From: Putridiphycobacter roseus
GTDB lineage: Bacteria; Bacteroidota; Bacteroidia; Flavobacteriales_D; Crocinitomicaceae
DNA length: 64,000 nt
Direction: 5' to 3'
Assembly: GCF_003234935.1 (NCBI RefSeq)
Contig: NZ_QKSB01000001.1
Span: 832,314-896,313 of the forward strand
Below, piece by piece: positions 54,762-64,000 of this stretch (the stretch's first letter is position 1; every line of letters begins with the position of its first letter). The notes under the pieces were generated by a model that did no database searches, had not been told where the DNA came from, and saw nothing but the letters and a program-made list of their open reading frames with translations. Made by a program: the position numbers and the translations under genes.

Positions 54762-57700
54762 CTATTTCACAACCATTAATTTTTTAGTGATTGCACTTCC
54801 ATCCTCGGCTAGAATTCTACATAAGTACATACCAGGTTTTATACTATTACTATTAATGATTAATTCAAATTCTGTATCTTCGATTAACATACCATTAAAA
54901 GTTTCTTCGATAATATTTCCAGTTGCATCATAAATATCAACCACAATTTTACTAGACTGTGTGGTTGAAATGCTCAACTTAGTATCGTTATAAAAAGGAT
55001 TTGGTCCTACATTTACAGTAAACTGATTAATGATACCACCGCCATCTACAAATTCAATACTATCATTCACACTACATCCATTAGCATCTGTTAAGGTTAA
55101 GAAATATTCCCCATTTACCAAATTAGAAATGGTATTTCCAACACTTCCGTTAGCCCAGTTGTAAGTATATGGTAAAACGCCATTCATCCCATTCGCTTGA
55201 ATTGATGCCGAATTATAGTCTACCACAAAGGCTACTTGTATTTCAGCAGGCGCTAATATTAAACTAGAGTTGACCGCAACACAACCATTGGCATCAGTCA
55301 CTATCACATTATAAGAGTCAGCACATAAACCTGTTACATTATTGGTAGTATCACCCGTATTCCATAAGAAAGAATATGGCATTGTACCACCAGTTACAGT
55401 CGTTGCACTCGTCCCGTCACAAACTCCAAAACAACTTGCGTCTGTTGTGGTTGAAATAGAATGTAATTCATTAGGTTGGCTAATTGCAACAGAATCCTCT
55501 ACTGTACATCCGTTCGCATCAATAATAGATACCGCATAAACACCCGCACACAAATTTATTAGATTACTATTTGTGCTTCCATTATTCCAATCCAATAGAA
55601 ATGGCGCTGTTCCACCCGTAATCGTAGTGTTAATGGAACCATCACAACCAGTATAACATTGAACTTCCGTTGAAATTAACCCAGCTGATAAAGCCATTGG
55701 CTCAGTTATCGTCATTCCACTTACATTTAAAGTACAACCGTTTGCATCCGTAATTGCAGCCGCATAGTTCCCTGCGCACAAATTGGATATTAACATAGAG
55801 CTATCCCCTGTATTCCAGTTGTAATTATAAGGCAAGATACCACCAGTAACATTCAACTGAATTAATCCGTCGCAAATACCAGCGCAAGAAATATTTGAAA
55901 CAACATTATTTGGAGCCAACATTGGCAATGGTTCTGTAATTAAAATATTATTTTCATCTAGACCACAACCATTTACATCCGTCACAATTACGGAATAAAC
56001 TCCTGGAGATAAGCCATCAATACTCTCTGTGGAATCGCCATTATTCCAAGTATAAGAATAAGGGGATGTTCCACCAAAAATATCTAAATCAATAGCCCCA
56101 TCACTACTTCCATTACAAGAGATATTAGAAACCACCATATTGTTATTAAACACTGCAGGTGGTTCTGAAATTTGAACACTATCTAAACTTACAGTACAAC
56201 CGTTTGCATCCGTCACTAAAACAGAATAAATTCCTTTACATAAATCCGTAATTTCAGGCGTTCCGTCACCATTAATTTGATTAATTACAAATTGTGACCA
56301 TGCATAGGTATATGGTGCAGTTCCTCCAGATAGACTAATTGTAATAGAACCATCACATATTCCAAAGCAAGAAGCAGGATTGATAATAGGGGTAGATATT
56401 ACAAGCGGCGTAGGTTCCATTATATTCATATTATTCTCATTAAAAGAACAGCCATTCGCATCTGTTATCACTACGTTGTAAACACCAGCAGTTAAACCAT
56501 TCACAGAAGAAGTTATCGCACCATTTGACCAAGCATAAGTATAAGGAGCTGTTCCTCCTGTTGGGTTAACAGTAATAGAACCATCATTTAAACCATTACA
56601 AGATACAGCTACAATAGTAGTATTTGAATTTGACAATAGAGTCGGCTCAGTAATAATTACATTAGACACATCAAAAGCACAACCATTTGCATCCGTTACT
56701 GTTACACTATAACTACCAGCCGATAAGTTATCATTTAATTCAGTATTAACGCCATTCGACCAAGCATAAGTATAGGGTAGCGTACCACCCATTACATCTA
56801 AATCAATACTTCCATTTGTTTCACCAAAACAAGAAACCGGTGTAATGGTTGGATTATTATTAAAAAGTGGACTTGGACTAGCAATTAGAATACTATCGAT
56901 TGCAATAGTGCATCCATTAGCATCTGTTACCACAACAGCGTACAAACCTTTACATAAATCTGTAATAACAGCTGTGCCATCACCATTGATTTGGTTAAAG
57001 ACAACATTTGTCCATGCATAAGTATACGGAGCGGTACCACCGGTTACAGCAACTGAAATTGAACCATCACAAGTACCAAAACACGAAGTATTTACAATGG
57101 AAGTATTTGTATTTATTAATAAATCTGGTTCCGATACATTTATATCATTTATCAGTACAGAACAGCCGTTTGCATCTGAAATGGTTACACTGAATAAACC
57201 TGCCATTAATCCAGTCGCAGTTGCAGTAGTTTGTCCATCTGACCAAACATAAGAATAAGGCGCCGTACCTCCAGTTGGGTGTACAGTTGCAGAACCATTA
57301 TTATATCCATTACAAGTGACATCAACAATTGAAGTACTGCTATTTTCTATCGGTGCAGGTTCAGCAACAAGAATATTGTTTTCGGTTAAAGAACAACCGT
57401 TCGCATCTGTAACGGTTACAGAATAGGTACCAGCACATAATCCTAAACTAACAGGATCCGTTGCCCCGTTACTCCACAAATAAGTATAAGGAAAAGTGCC
57501 ACCATCCAAAGAGATAATTGCAAATCCATCACAAGCACCAAAACAAGAAGTATTTGTTGCTGCAGCAGTTTCCACAGCAAAAGTCAATGGTTGATTTACA
57601 GTTAAATTATTTATGCTTAAGCTACATCCATTTACATCTGTCACAACAACACTATGCACGCCTGCCGTCAACCCGGTAGCCACCGCATTTGTTTGACCAT

Positions 57701-60563
57701 TTGACCAAGCATAGGTATATGGAGAAGATCCACCTGTAATTTGTAACGCTATAGTACCAGTTGCGGTTCCATTACAAGAAGCATCCGTGATATTCACACT
57801 ATTATTAGACAACACTGTTGGCTCATTCACTGCAGTAGAAACGACTATATTACAAGCGTTAGAATCTGTTATGGATATCGAATAACTTCCAGCTGATAAT
57901 CCTATTACATTTGGCGTAGTTTGTCCATTAGACCAAGCATAAGTATAAGGCGCCGTTCCTCCAGAAGCATTCAACGACACTAATCCATCATTTCCTCCAT
58001 TACACGTAACATCCAAAACTGAAATATTTGTATTTGTTAATGCCGTTGGCTCATTCACCAATACGGTTCCTAAAATTGAATAACCATTTGCATCTGTTAC
58101 TGTCACCGAATAATTTCCATCAGTTAATCCAGAAACACTATCGTTTGTGGCTCCTGTTGACCATAAATAAGTATATGGTGAAGTACCACCAGCAATGGAA
58201 ACCATAGCGGTTCCGTCATTCCCTCCATTACATAAAACAGCGCTTGAAGTTACTGTTACTGACAAGGCAATCGGTTCGTTAATCACTACTGATTCAGACG
58301 TTGTACAGCCATTTACATCTGTTACAGTTACCAAATAAGTTCCTGAAGCTAAACCATTTGCAGTAGCAGTAGTTTGACCATCTGACCACAAATAAGAATA
58401 AGGCAAGGTACCGCCATTGGCAATAATTGTTGCTGTACCATCCGCTACACCATTTCCAGTCGCATTGGTATTAGTCACAGTTGCAAGTGGACTGGCGTTA
58501 ATTGTAATGGTAATATCATTAGATTCACCGGGCCAACCAGAACAGCCTTGAATTCTAGAATATCTTCTAAATTGTGTAGTTTCATTTATCATCCCTGGAT
58601 CATAAACGGCATTATTGGCACCTGAAATAGCTGTCAAAACTCCACTAGTAGTAGAATTTTCATACATCCACTGATATTCAATTACCCCTGTTCCACCTCC
58701 AATTGCTGAAGAAAGATTCGTAAAAGCCATTGGATCAAAAGGACCACAGCCAGCTTGAGCATTACCAATAGTTCCAGCACTAGACATTAAACAACATGTT
58801 GAAGATGAAATAGAAGTGGAAGCATTAGCCACACATCCATTTGCATCCGTAACCGTGACGTTATAAGTCCCTATACACAAATCTTTATTATAATCTCCAT
58901 AAATTCCATTCGACCATTCATAAATATATGGAGCTACTCCACCTACAATAGCAGCAGAAGCGCTACCACCACAAGTAATCAAATCAGTACAAGCGGCATC
59001 TGCATTAAAATCTCCATGACCAGCACTAAAAGCGCTATTAGTACTTGTATAATTAAACCAAAATGACATCCCAAAATCACCATCATGATCATTTGCGCCT
59101 TGTCCTAACTGCATAGCATACAAATAACTTGAAGGCATGTGGGTTAAATTTAATTCAATACCAGCATAATCTAACAACCCAATCATTGAATTAGTTTTAG
59201 AAGCATCCATGATGTAATAGTCCCAATTAGTATGGTTTGTTGTTCCACCACCATTTTTATAACTTCCACCACCTGCATTCCATGTAGACCAGTCTTTTTT
59301 ATCTTTAAACCAGACAGAAAAAACCCATTGTTTATTTGCATCTACTGTACTCTGAGCCTTACCCACATAGTGCGCAGTGCCATCTGAAAATTGATAAAGT
59401 TTAGCGGAATTATTAATAATTTTAAAATTGGACGTAACAGATGTTCCTCCCAAATTTGGCATCCAAATAGTTCTAGAGCCATTGTAATCAGACATGGTAC
59501 AAACTTTAATGGTATCCGAACAACTCGCAGCAGTTGAAGTTGCAGTTGCTGAAAATATTGGGTTCACTGTCATATAAAGATCCGTAGTTTCACCAGGCCA
59601 ATTGGAACAGCCCACATTTCTAGAACATCTTCTAAATCTTGTTGTTTCTGTAATATAACCAGGATCGTATGTTTCACTATTTGTACCTGGAATTACGGTT
59701 AATACATCATTTGTTGTAGCATTACTATACATCCAAATATATTCTATTATACCACTACCACCTGAAGCAGGGGACAAACTAGTAATTGGTGCAGGATCAA
59801 AAGCCCCACAATTTATTTGTGCGTTACCAATAGCCCCAGACTGAGTGACATTGCAACAAGAGTTACTCACAGTCATTAGCAAATCTGTCGTTTCACCAGG
59901 CCAACTAGTACAGCCTATATTTCTAGAACACCTTCTGAATTTTGTTGTTTCAGTTAGATAACCAGGATCATAAGTTTCACTATTAGAATTAGGTATCATT
60001 GTTAAACCCCAATTTGTAGAAGCACTTCTATACATCCATACATATTCAATCAAACCTGTACCACCAGAAGCAGGAGCAATACTAACAATAGGTGAGGGAT
60101 CAAATGGGCCACATGAAGTTTGAGTATTACCAATGATTCCAGCATTGGTAACATTACAACATGCGTTAGTCACTGTAATCGTAATACTACTTGTTTCTCC
60201 AGGCCAACTAGTACAGCCTTGTGTTCTTGAACAACGCACAAATTTAGTAGTTTCTGAAAGTAGTCCGGGGGTATAATCAAGCATAGTAGCACCCACAACA
60301 GTTTGTAAGTTCCAACCTGTTGATGCACTTTTGTACATCCATTGATACTCTATCACACCAGAGCCACCAGAAGCCGGTGAAGTACTTAATAAGCTAGTTG
60401 GATAAAATGAACCACAAGAACTTTGTGCCCCTGTAATTGTGCCAGAATTAGTCACATTATCACAGGGTGGACTCTCCATATTATAGTCCCAATTGTCAGT
60501 GTCACTAGCCAACACCACATGCGAAAACAAAAAAATCACCAAGAAGGAGAAAATTTTACGCAT
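54762..60563 (-). CDS. giant SprB-repeat surface protein with T9SS C-terminal domain
   Basis: 1933 residues from ATG at 60563 (MRKIFSFLVIFLFSHVVLA, signal peptide); an upstream Met at 60602 adds 13 unlikely residues. Order: three Cys-rich modules of about 95 residues each ending CSR..GC..WPGET; a unique domain (about 340-520); one SprB repeat; a fourth WPGET module; then about fifteen SprB-type repeats of 70-80 residues with consensus GG..PYTY.WSNG....L..G.Y.V.VTDANGC. The last part (INQFTVNVGPNPF...KKLMVVK) is a type A sorting domain. Expected as a long surface adhesin of the gliding/SprB kind. Ligand unknown. Confidence 0.9.
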   Translation of the reverse strand: MRKIFSFLVIFLFSHVVLASDTDNWDYNMESPPCDNVTNSGTITGAQSSCGSFYPTSLLSTSPASGGSGVIEYQWMYKSASTGWNLQTVVGATMLDYTPGLLSETTKFVRCSRTQGCTSWPGETSSITITVTNACCNVTNAGIIGNTQTSCGPFDPSPIVSIAPASGGTGLIEYVWMYRSASTNWGLTMIPNSNSETYDPGYLTETTKFRRCSRNIGCTSWPGETTDLLMTVSNSCCNVTQSGAIGNAQINCGAFDPAPITSLSPASGGSGIIEYIWMYSNATTNDVLTVIPGTNSETYDPGYITETTRFRRCSRNVGCSNWPGETTDLYMTVNPIFSATATSTAASCSDTIKVCTMSDYNGSRTIWMPNLGGTSVTSNFKIINNSAKLYQFSDGTAHYVGKAQSTVDANKQWVFSVWFKDKKDWSTWNAGGGSYKNGGGTTNHTNWDYYIMDASKTNSMIGLLDYAGIELNLTHMPSSYLYAMQLGQGANDHDGDFGMSFWFNYTSTNSAFSAGHGDFNADAACTDLITCGGSASAAIVGGVAPYIYEWSNGIYGDYNKDLCIGTYNVTVTDANGCVANASTSISSSTCCLMSSAGTIGNAQAGCGPFDPMAFTNLSSAIGGGTGVIEYQWMYENSTTSGVLTAISGANNAVYDPGMINETTQFRRYSRIQGCSGWPGESNDITITINASPLATVTNTNATGNGVADGTATIIANGGTLPYSYLWSDGQTTATANGLASGTYLVTVTDVNGCTTSESVVINEPIALSVTVTSSAVLCNGGNDGTAMVSIAGGTSPYTYLWSTGATNDSVSGLTDGNYSVTVTDANGYSILGTVLVNEPTALTNTNISVLDVTCNGGNDGLVSLNASGGTAPYTYAWSNGQTTPNVIGLSAGSYSISITDSNACNIVVSTAVNEPTVLSNNSVNITDASCNGTATGTIALQITGGSSPYTYAWSNGQTNAVATGLTAGVHSVVVTDVNGCSLSINNLTVNQPLTFAVETAAATNTSCFGACDGFAIISLDGGTFPYTYLWSNGATDPVSLGLCAGTYSVTVTDANGCSLTENNILVAEPAPIENSSTSIVDVTCNGYNNGSATVHPTGGTAPYSYVWSDGQTTATATGLMAGLFSVTISDANGCSVLINDINVSEPDLLINTNTSIVNTSCFGTCDGSISVAVTGGTAPYTYAWTNVVFNQINGDGTAVITDLCKGLYAVVVTDANGCTIAIDSILIASPSPLFNNNPTITPVSCFGETNGSIDLDVMGGTLPYTYAWSNGVNTELNDNLSAGSYSVTVTDANGCAFDVSNVIITEPTLLSNSNTTIVAVSCNGLNDGSITVNPTGGTAPYTYAWSNGAITSSVNGLTAGVYNVVITDANGCSFNENNMNIMEPTPLVISTPIINPASCFGICDGSITISLSGGTAPYTYAWSQFVINQINGDGTPEITDLCKGIYSVLVTDANGCTVSLDSVQISEPPAVFNNNMVVSNISCNGSSDGAIDLDIFGGTSPYSYTWNNGDSTESIDGLSPGVYSVIVTDVNGCGLDENNILITEPLPMLAPNNVVSNISCAGICDGLIQLNVTGGILPYNYNWNTGDSSMLISNLCAGNYAAAITDANGCTLNVSGMTITEPMALSAGLISTEVQCYTGCDGSINTTITGGTAPFLLDWNNGSTNSNLINLCAGVYAVSIIDANGCTVEDSVAISQPNELHSISTTTDASCFGVCDGTSATTVTGGTMPYSFLWNTGDTTNNVTGLCADSYNVIVTDANGCVAVNSSLILAPAEIQVAFVVDYNSASIQANGMNGVLPYTYNWANGSVGNTISNLVNGEYFLTLTDANGCSVNDSIEFVDGGGIINQFTVNVGPNPFYNDTKLSISTTQSSKIVVDIYDATGNIIEETFNGMLIEDTEFELIINSNSIKPGMYLCRILAEDGSAITKKLMVVK

Positions 60564-60615
60564 AGCAATCCCATTATAAAAAAAAGGTAAAGTTGTCATC
60601 ATACTTAATTTGTTA

Positions 60616-60623
60616 CAAATGTA
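60616..60623 (-). promoter_or_regulatory. putative -7 box for giant SprB-repeat gene
   Basis: TACATTTG on the minus strand fits TAnnTTTG and lies 53 nt before the chosen start at 60563. A -33 box is not clear. Confidence 0.4.
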
Positions 60624-60755
60624 TTAATTTTTGTTAAAATTTTATTTGTAAAACTTATCCTCACCTAATACTATTAATTAGTGTATTTAATAGACCAAAG
60701 CTATTTTATCATAGACCAATTGGTGATTATCCAGTAAGAATAATTTTAACAAAAT

Positions 60756-62099
60756 TTAATTAGCAACAAACATGCCAGAAAAACTCGTTTTTAAATCTAT
60801 TGAAGTAACATGATATATGTATGTCCCTGGATTCAGGAATAAAGGAATATTTACCCAATTTAAATACGATTGTTTTTCATAGACAAGTGCTCCATTTATA
60901 CTATAAATACTAAACTTCAATTTTGAAGCATCTTTAGGTTGGATGATAATTAAACTATTGGCATCTATAAATGGAATATTAAAAACCGCCGCATCATTAA
61001 TAATATTTCTTAATGCGGGAGCAGGAAAATAAAAAGAAAAAAGACCGCCTTGTCTATCCGATATTAAAATGATATTATCTTTTTTAAATAAGTAAACTCC
61101 CCAAGCCCCATGTAATTTAAAATCACTCTCACTTAAATAAGTATCATAAAAGGCAACTTCTTTAATAGGTTTAGCTTTTAAATCAAATATTCTCAAACCT
61201 TCATTATAATAAGATACAAAAGCAAAATCCATAAACAACTGAATATTATGTGGGATATAATTGATTGCATTTTTAGTTCCAAAAAGCGCATTTACATTTA
61301 TGTTTTGTATGCCATTATCAATGCGACAATATTTAATTTTTTTACCTAAAGTTTCGTCAATAAAACAATAAGTCAAACCATCTTCAGACCACCAGCCACT
61401 ATGGTTATAACCTTGATCAACATAAAAATTTAGCAATCCTATTTCAACGGGACTACTCTGGTTGAAATCATAAATTACTAAACCACTACTTCCAGCATTT
61501 AGAAACGCAGTATCATTTCGCACAAAACAATCATGAACATAAGGTAAGTTGTTAAAATTAAGTGCCAATTTAGGTGCAACAGGATTTGTTAAATCTAGAA
61601 TTTTCATCCCTTCATTATTTGGTCCACAAGCGTATAGTTTAGCGGAAATTGTATCAATAAAAATATTATGACATATTTCAAAAAACTCGTTACTATCGTA
61701 AACCTTATGTACTGAGTCAGGCAAAAAAGAAACGTCGAATATTTGCAAAGAGGAGGCCCCTTCATCACACACTGCGTAGATATAATTTTTATACTTTTTA
61801 TAATCTCTATGTTGAACCGTTTTACCTTCAAATGATCCCTCCTTAGTAACCAAATAGTCTATACTAGTTGGGGTGATTTTTAAAAAATGAGCACCTATTG
61901 TAGAGCCTATAACTGCATAATTTTGGGCATTTATATTAAACCCATAACAATCAGAATAGCGAACATTTCCGGGTCCCATGGTAATTGTAGTATCGTTCCA
62001 GTTATCGATAAATTGAACACCAAAGGATTCTTGTGCAGCTGCACTCCAACCCCAAACCAATAATAAAATTAAATAACCGTTTTGCTTCACCCTTATCAT
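60756..62099 (-). CDS. choice-of-anchor B family secreted protein (LVIVD propeller)
   Basis: 447 residues from ATG at 62099 (MIRVKQNGYLILLLVWGWSAAAQ, signal peptide); the frame is open to 62138 but that would begin inside a terminator. Repeated blades with a YIYAVCDEGASSLQIFDVS / KLYACGPNNEGMKILDLTNP / TAFLNAGSSGLVIYDF pattern are the LVIVD/choice-of-anchor B beta-propeller. The last roughly 70 residues (KLKFSIYSINGALVYEKQ...FSGMFVAN) look like a T9SS type A sorting domain without the usual YPNP start. It sits between the two giant SprB-repeat genes on the same strand. Confidence 0.78.
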   Translation of the reverse strand: MIRVKQNGYLILLLVWGWSAAAQESFGVQFIDNWNDTTITMGPGNVRYSDCYGFNINAQNYAVIGSTIGAHFLKITPTSIDYLVTKEGSFEGKTVQHRDYKKYKNYIYAVCDEGASSLQIFDVSFLPDSVHKVYDSNEFFEICHNIFIDTISAKLYACGPNNEGMKILDLTNPVAPKLALNFNNLPYVHDCFVRNDTAFLNAGSSGLVIYDFNQSSPVEIGLLNFYVDQGYNHSGWWSEDGLTYCFIDETLGKKIKYCRIDNGIQNINVNALFGTKNAINYIPHNIQLFMDFAFVSYYNEGLRIFDLKAKPIKEVAFYDTYLSESDFKLHGAWGVYLFKKDNIILISDRQGGLFSFYFPAPALRNIINDAAVFNIPFIDANSLIIIQPKDASKLKFSIYSINGALVYEKQSYLNWVNIPLFLNPGTYIYHVTSIDLKTSFSGMFVAN

Positions 62100-62117
62100 A
62101 GCCTTCAAAATTAAGCT

Positions 62118-62152
62118 AAAAAAAAACACCTGTAACAATAGTTACAGGTGTT
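62118..62152 (-). terminator. intrinsic terminator of second SprB-repeat gene
   Basis: On the minus strand a 12-bp stem (AACACCTGTAAC with GTTACAGGTGTT), AATA/TATT loop and a nine-T run. Located between the stop at 62177 and the next gene start at 62099. Confidence 0.92.
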
Positions 62153-62176
62153 AAATAAAAGTTTAACGTTTAAACT

Positions 62177-64000
62177 CTATTTTACTAGAACGACTCTTTT
62201 CGCTGTTGCACTTCCGTCTTCAGCAAGAACTCTCCAGATATATAAACCTGGATCCATTCCATTTCCATCTATTGTTAACTGTAAGTCAACATTAGATTCA
62301 ATTAAGCCATCATAAGAATGTTCAACTATATTTCCATGTACATCAAACAATTCAACAGTAATGTTTGTACTTTTTTTCGTGCTCATTACCATATTTGCAG
62401 TGTATGTAAATGGATTTGGTCCAACGTTCACTGTAAATTGATTAATGATTCCACTTCCATCATCATAAACTAAACTGTCTACTATTGCACATCCGTTTGC
62501 ATCCGTAATGGTAACTGAATAAGTTCCACTTACAACATTAGAAACTAGATTTCCCGCTGTACCATCATTCCAAACATAGGTATAAGGTGACACACCGTTT
62601 GATCCTGCAACTTGAATAGTGTTTAAGATATAATCTGGCGTAAATGCTGCCATGATTTCAGTAGGCTGGCCAATCAACAATGATGCGATAGCTATACATC
62701 CATTTGCATCCGTAACAATCACATAATATGATCCCGCACACAAGTTATCAATTAAAGCTGTGGTATCAGGTACTGACCAAGAGTAGGTATAAGGTGCAGT
62801 TCCACCAGAAACATAAGCATGTCCTGTTCCATCACAAGCATCAAAACAACTAGCATCCGTTGAATAAGCAATAACATGCAACTCTTGTGGTTCACCTACC
62901 ATCACCGTATCTACCGTATTACAACCATTTGCATCCGTAATCGACACAGTATAACTTACATTTGGATACAAACCAACAACAGTTGCTGTTGATTGTCCAT
63001 TACTCCATGCATAAGTATATGGTGCTGAACCTCCAGAAACAGTCACCGTTGCTGTTCCATCATTATTCCCATTACAAGTAACATCTGTAGTAGAAGTTAA
63101 TGTGCTAATCGCAGTTGGTTCATTAATTGTTATAGAGTCAACTGCCATACAACCATTTGCATCCGTAATTGTAACCACATAAGTACCTGCACATAATCCT
63201 GTAAGAGATGCATTTGCCTCACCATTACTCCAAGCATATGTATATGGTGCTGTACCGCCTGATACATTAACCATACCTGCTCCATCACAACTAGCATTAC
63301 AAGTAACATCATTAGTATTTGTTGTCGTAATAATTGCTGCTGGTTCAGATACCATTGCACTTGCTGTTTCTGTACAACCATTTGCATCTGTTATGGTTAC
63401 CGTATAAGTTCCTGCAACTAAACCGGAAAGTGTAGCAGTTGTACCGCCGTTACTCCAAGCATAAGTATAAGGTGCAGTTCCACCTGCAGCAATCACTGTT
63501 ACTGTTCCATCATTGTCTCCATGACATGATAAAGCAGAACCAGTTCCATTTGCTGTTAAGTCAGTTGGTTCTGAAACCATTGCACTTGCTGTTTCTGTAC
63601 AGCCGTTTGCATCTGTTATGGTTACCGTATAAGTTCCTGCAACTAAACCGGAAAGTGTAGCAGTTGTACCGCCATTACTCCAAGCATAAGTATAAGGTGC
63701 AGTTCCGCCTGCAGCAATCACTGTTACTGTTCCATCATTGTCTCCATGACATGATAAAGCAGAACCAGTTCCATTTGCTGTTAAGTCAGTTGGTTCTGAT
63801 ACCATTGCACTTGCTGTTTCTGTACAGCCGTTTGCATCTGTTATGGTTACCGTATATGTTCCTGCAACTAAACCAGTAAGTGTAGCAGTTGTACCGCCAT
63901 TACTCCAAGCATAAGTATAAGGTGCAGTTCCACCTGCAGCAATCACTGTTACTGTTCCATCATTGTCTCCATGACAAGATAAAGCAGAACCAGTTCCATT
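62177..64000 (-). CDS. second SprB-repeat surface protein with T9SS C-terminal domain (partial, N-terminus beyond window)
   Basis: The frame stays open to the right edge, so at least 607 residues are seen and the start is outside. It consists of SprB-type repeats, each about 75 residues with GGTAPYTYAWSNG and GTYTVTITDANGC. The first three in view are nearly identical to each other; four more diverged ones follow toward the C-terminus. The end (GIINQFTVNVGPNPF...KRVVLVK) is a type A sorting domain that shares the 14 residues INQFTVNVGPNPF plus preceding GI with the other giant protein, showing a common origin. Expected on the cell surface. Confidence 0.9.
   Translation of the reverse strand, partial: NGTGSALSCHGDNDGTVTVIAAGGTAPYTYAWSNGGTTATLTGLVAGTYTVTITDANGCTETASAMVSEPTDLTANGTGSALSCHGDNDGTVTVIAAGGTAPYTYAWSNGGTTATLSGLVAGTYTVTITDANGCTETASAMVSEPTDLTANGTGSALSCHGDNDGTVTVIAAGGTAPYTYAWSNGGTTATLSGLVAGTYTVTITDANGCTETASAMVSEPAAIITTTNTNDVTCNASCDGAGMVNVSGGTAPYTYAWSNGEANASLTGLCAGTYVVTITDANGCMAVDSITINEPTAISTLTSTTDVTCNGNNDGTATVTVSGGSAPYTYAWSNGQSTATVVGLYPNVSYTVSITDANGCNTVDTVMVGEPQELHVIAYSTDASCFDACDGTGHAYVSGGTAPYTYSWSVPDTTALIDNLCAGSYYVIVTDANGCIAIASLLIGQPTEIMAAFTPDYILNTIQVAGSNGVSPYTYVWNDGTAGNLVSNVVSGTYSVTITDANGCAIVDSLVYDDGSGIINQFTVNVGPNPFTYTANMVMSTKKSTNITVELFDVHGNIVEHSYDGLIESNVDLQLTIDGNGMDPGLYIWRVLAEDGSATAKRVVLVK
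63342..64000 (-). repeat. 225-bp tandem repeats encoding SprB modules
   Basis: Copies begin at 63342, 63567 and 63792 (the last cut by the window edge). Adjacent copies differ at only about six positions each (about 97% identical). The period of 225 bp equals 75 codons, so the array keeps frame. The array probably continues beyond the window. Confidence 0.95.

Noticed and set aside
63439..63879. Plus-strand open frames of about 70 residues repeating with period 225 bp
   Set aside because: They lie antisense to the SprB repeats and exist only because the repeat array has no stops in that frame; composition is unnatural.
63342..64000. Regular repeats that might suggest CRISPR
   Set aside because: The unit is 225 bp, contiguous, coding and in frame, with no spacers.

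Overview
The window is AT-rich chromosomal DNA from a member of the Bacteroidota, most likely a marine or freshwater Flavobacteriales-type organism. Four signs point there. It has a six-gene alternative complex III operon (actA-F) followed by coxB. It has many large secreted proteins with type IX secretion (T9SS) C-terminal sorting domains of both type A and type B. It has SprB-type and SBBP-type adhesin repeats. Its promoters match the Bacteroidota pattern TTTG-N19-21-TAnnTTTG. I cannot name a species. Nothing looks like a prophage, insertion sequence, CRISPR array or integrated island.

Layout. 1-10.3 kb (minus strand): a respiratory operon actA-actB-actC-actD-actE-actF-coxB, running off the left edge. 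10.5-20.8 kb: a SPOR-domain protein, a 1293-residue secreted SBBP/PKD protein with a type B sorting domain, uridine kinase, a tiny protein that is little more than a type B sorting domain, a DUF2853 protein, and two tandem secreted M43 metalloproteases. 20.9-23.4 kb (minus): a short-chain dehydrogenase, then a cystathionine gamma-synthase/lyase with an MmcQ/YjbR protein. 23.7-33.2 kb (mostly plus): PfkB kinase, DUF349 protein, membrane protein, two glycosyltransferases (GT2, GT9), DUF3108 protein, YraN (minus), an outer-membrane protein, TatD DNase and type I asparaginase. 33.3-36.0 kb: an ExbB-(unknown membrane protein)-ExbD-ExbD energy-transduction operon. 36.0-43.9 kb (minus): purH, then mreB-mreC-mreD-mrdA(PBP2)-rodA and a CPBP membrane protease, which together form the cell-elongation machinery. 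44-47.2 kb (minus): an M23 peptidase lipoprotein and a PA-domain T9SS cargo. 47.4-54.5 kb: a DksA-like protein with lspA, dxr (minus), tRNA-Leu(UAG), trigger factor-clpP-clpX, a 2-oxoglutarate/Fe(II)-type oxygenase and a small lipoprotein. 54.8-64 kb (minus): two giant SprB-repeat T9SS proteins flanking a choice-of-anchor-B (LVIVD propeller) secreted protein. The last giant gene is cut by the right edge.

How the parts fit: the Act complex oxidises menaquinol and passes electrons to the cytochrome oxidase whose subunit II is coxB. The Mre/PBP2/RodA set builds the rod wall. Tig/ClpP/ClpX handle folding and proteolysis. The T9SS cargos are the cell-surface and secreted layer.

The most unusual items are elaborations of the respiratory operon: an ActE cytochrome lipoprotein fused to a calcium-binding linker and an OmpA peptidoglycan-binding domain, a helix-hairpin-helix tail on ActC, and a helical insertion in CoxB. 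Others are a nearly stand-alone type B sorting-domain protein, recently homogenised 225-bp SprB repeats, and an M23 peptidase with Cys in place of a zinc-ligand His. I found no clear evidence of a wholly new multi-gene system.
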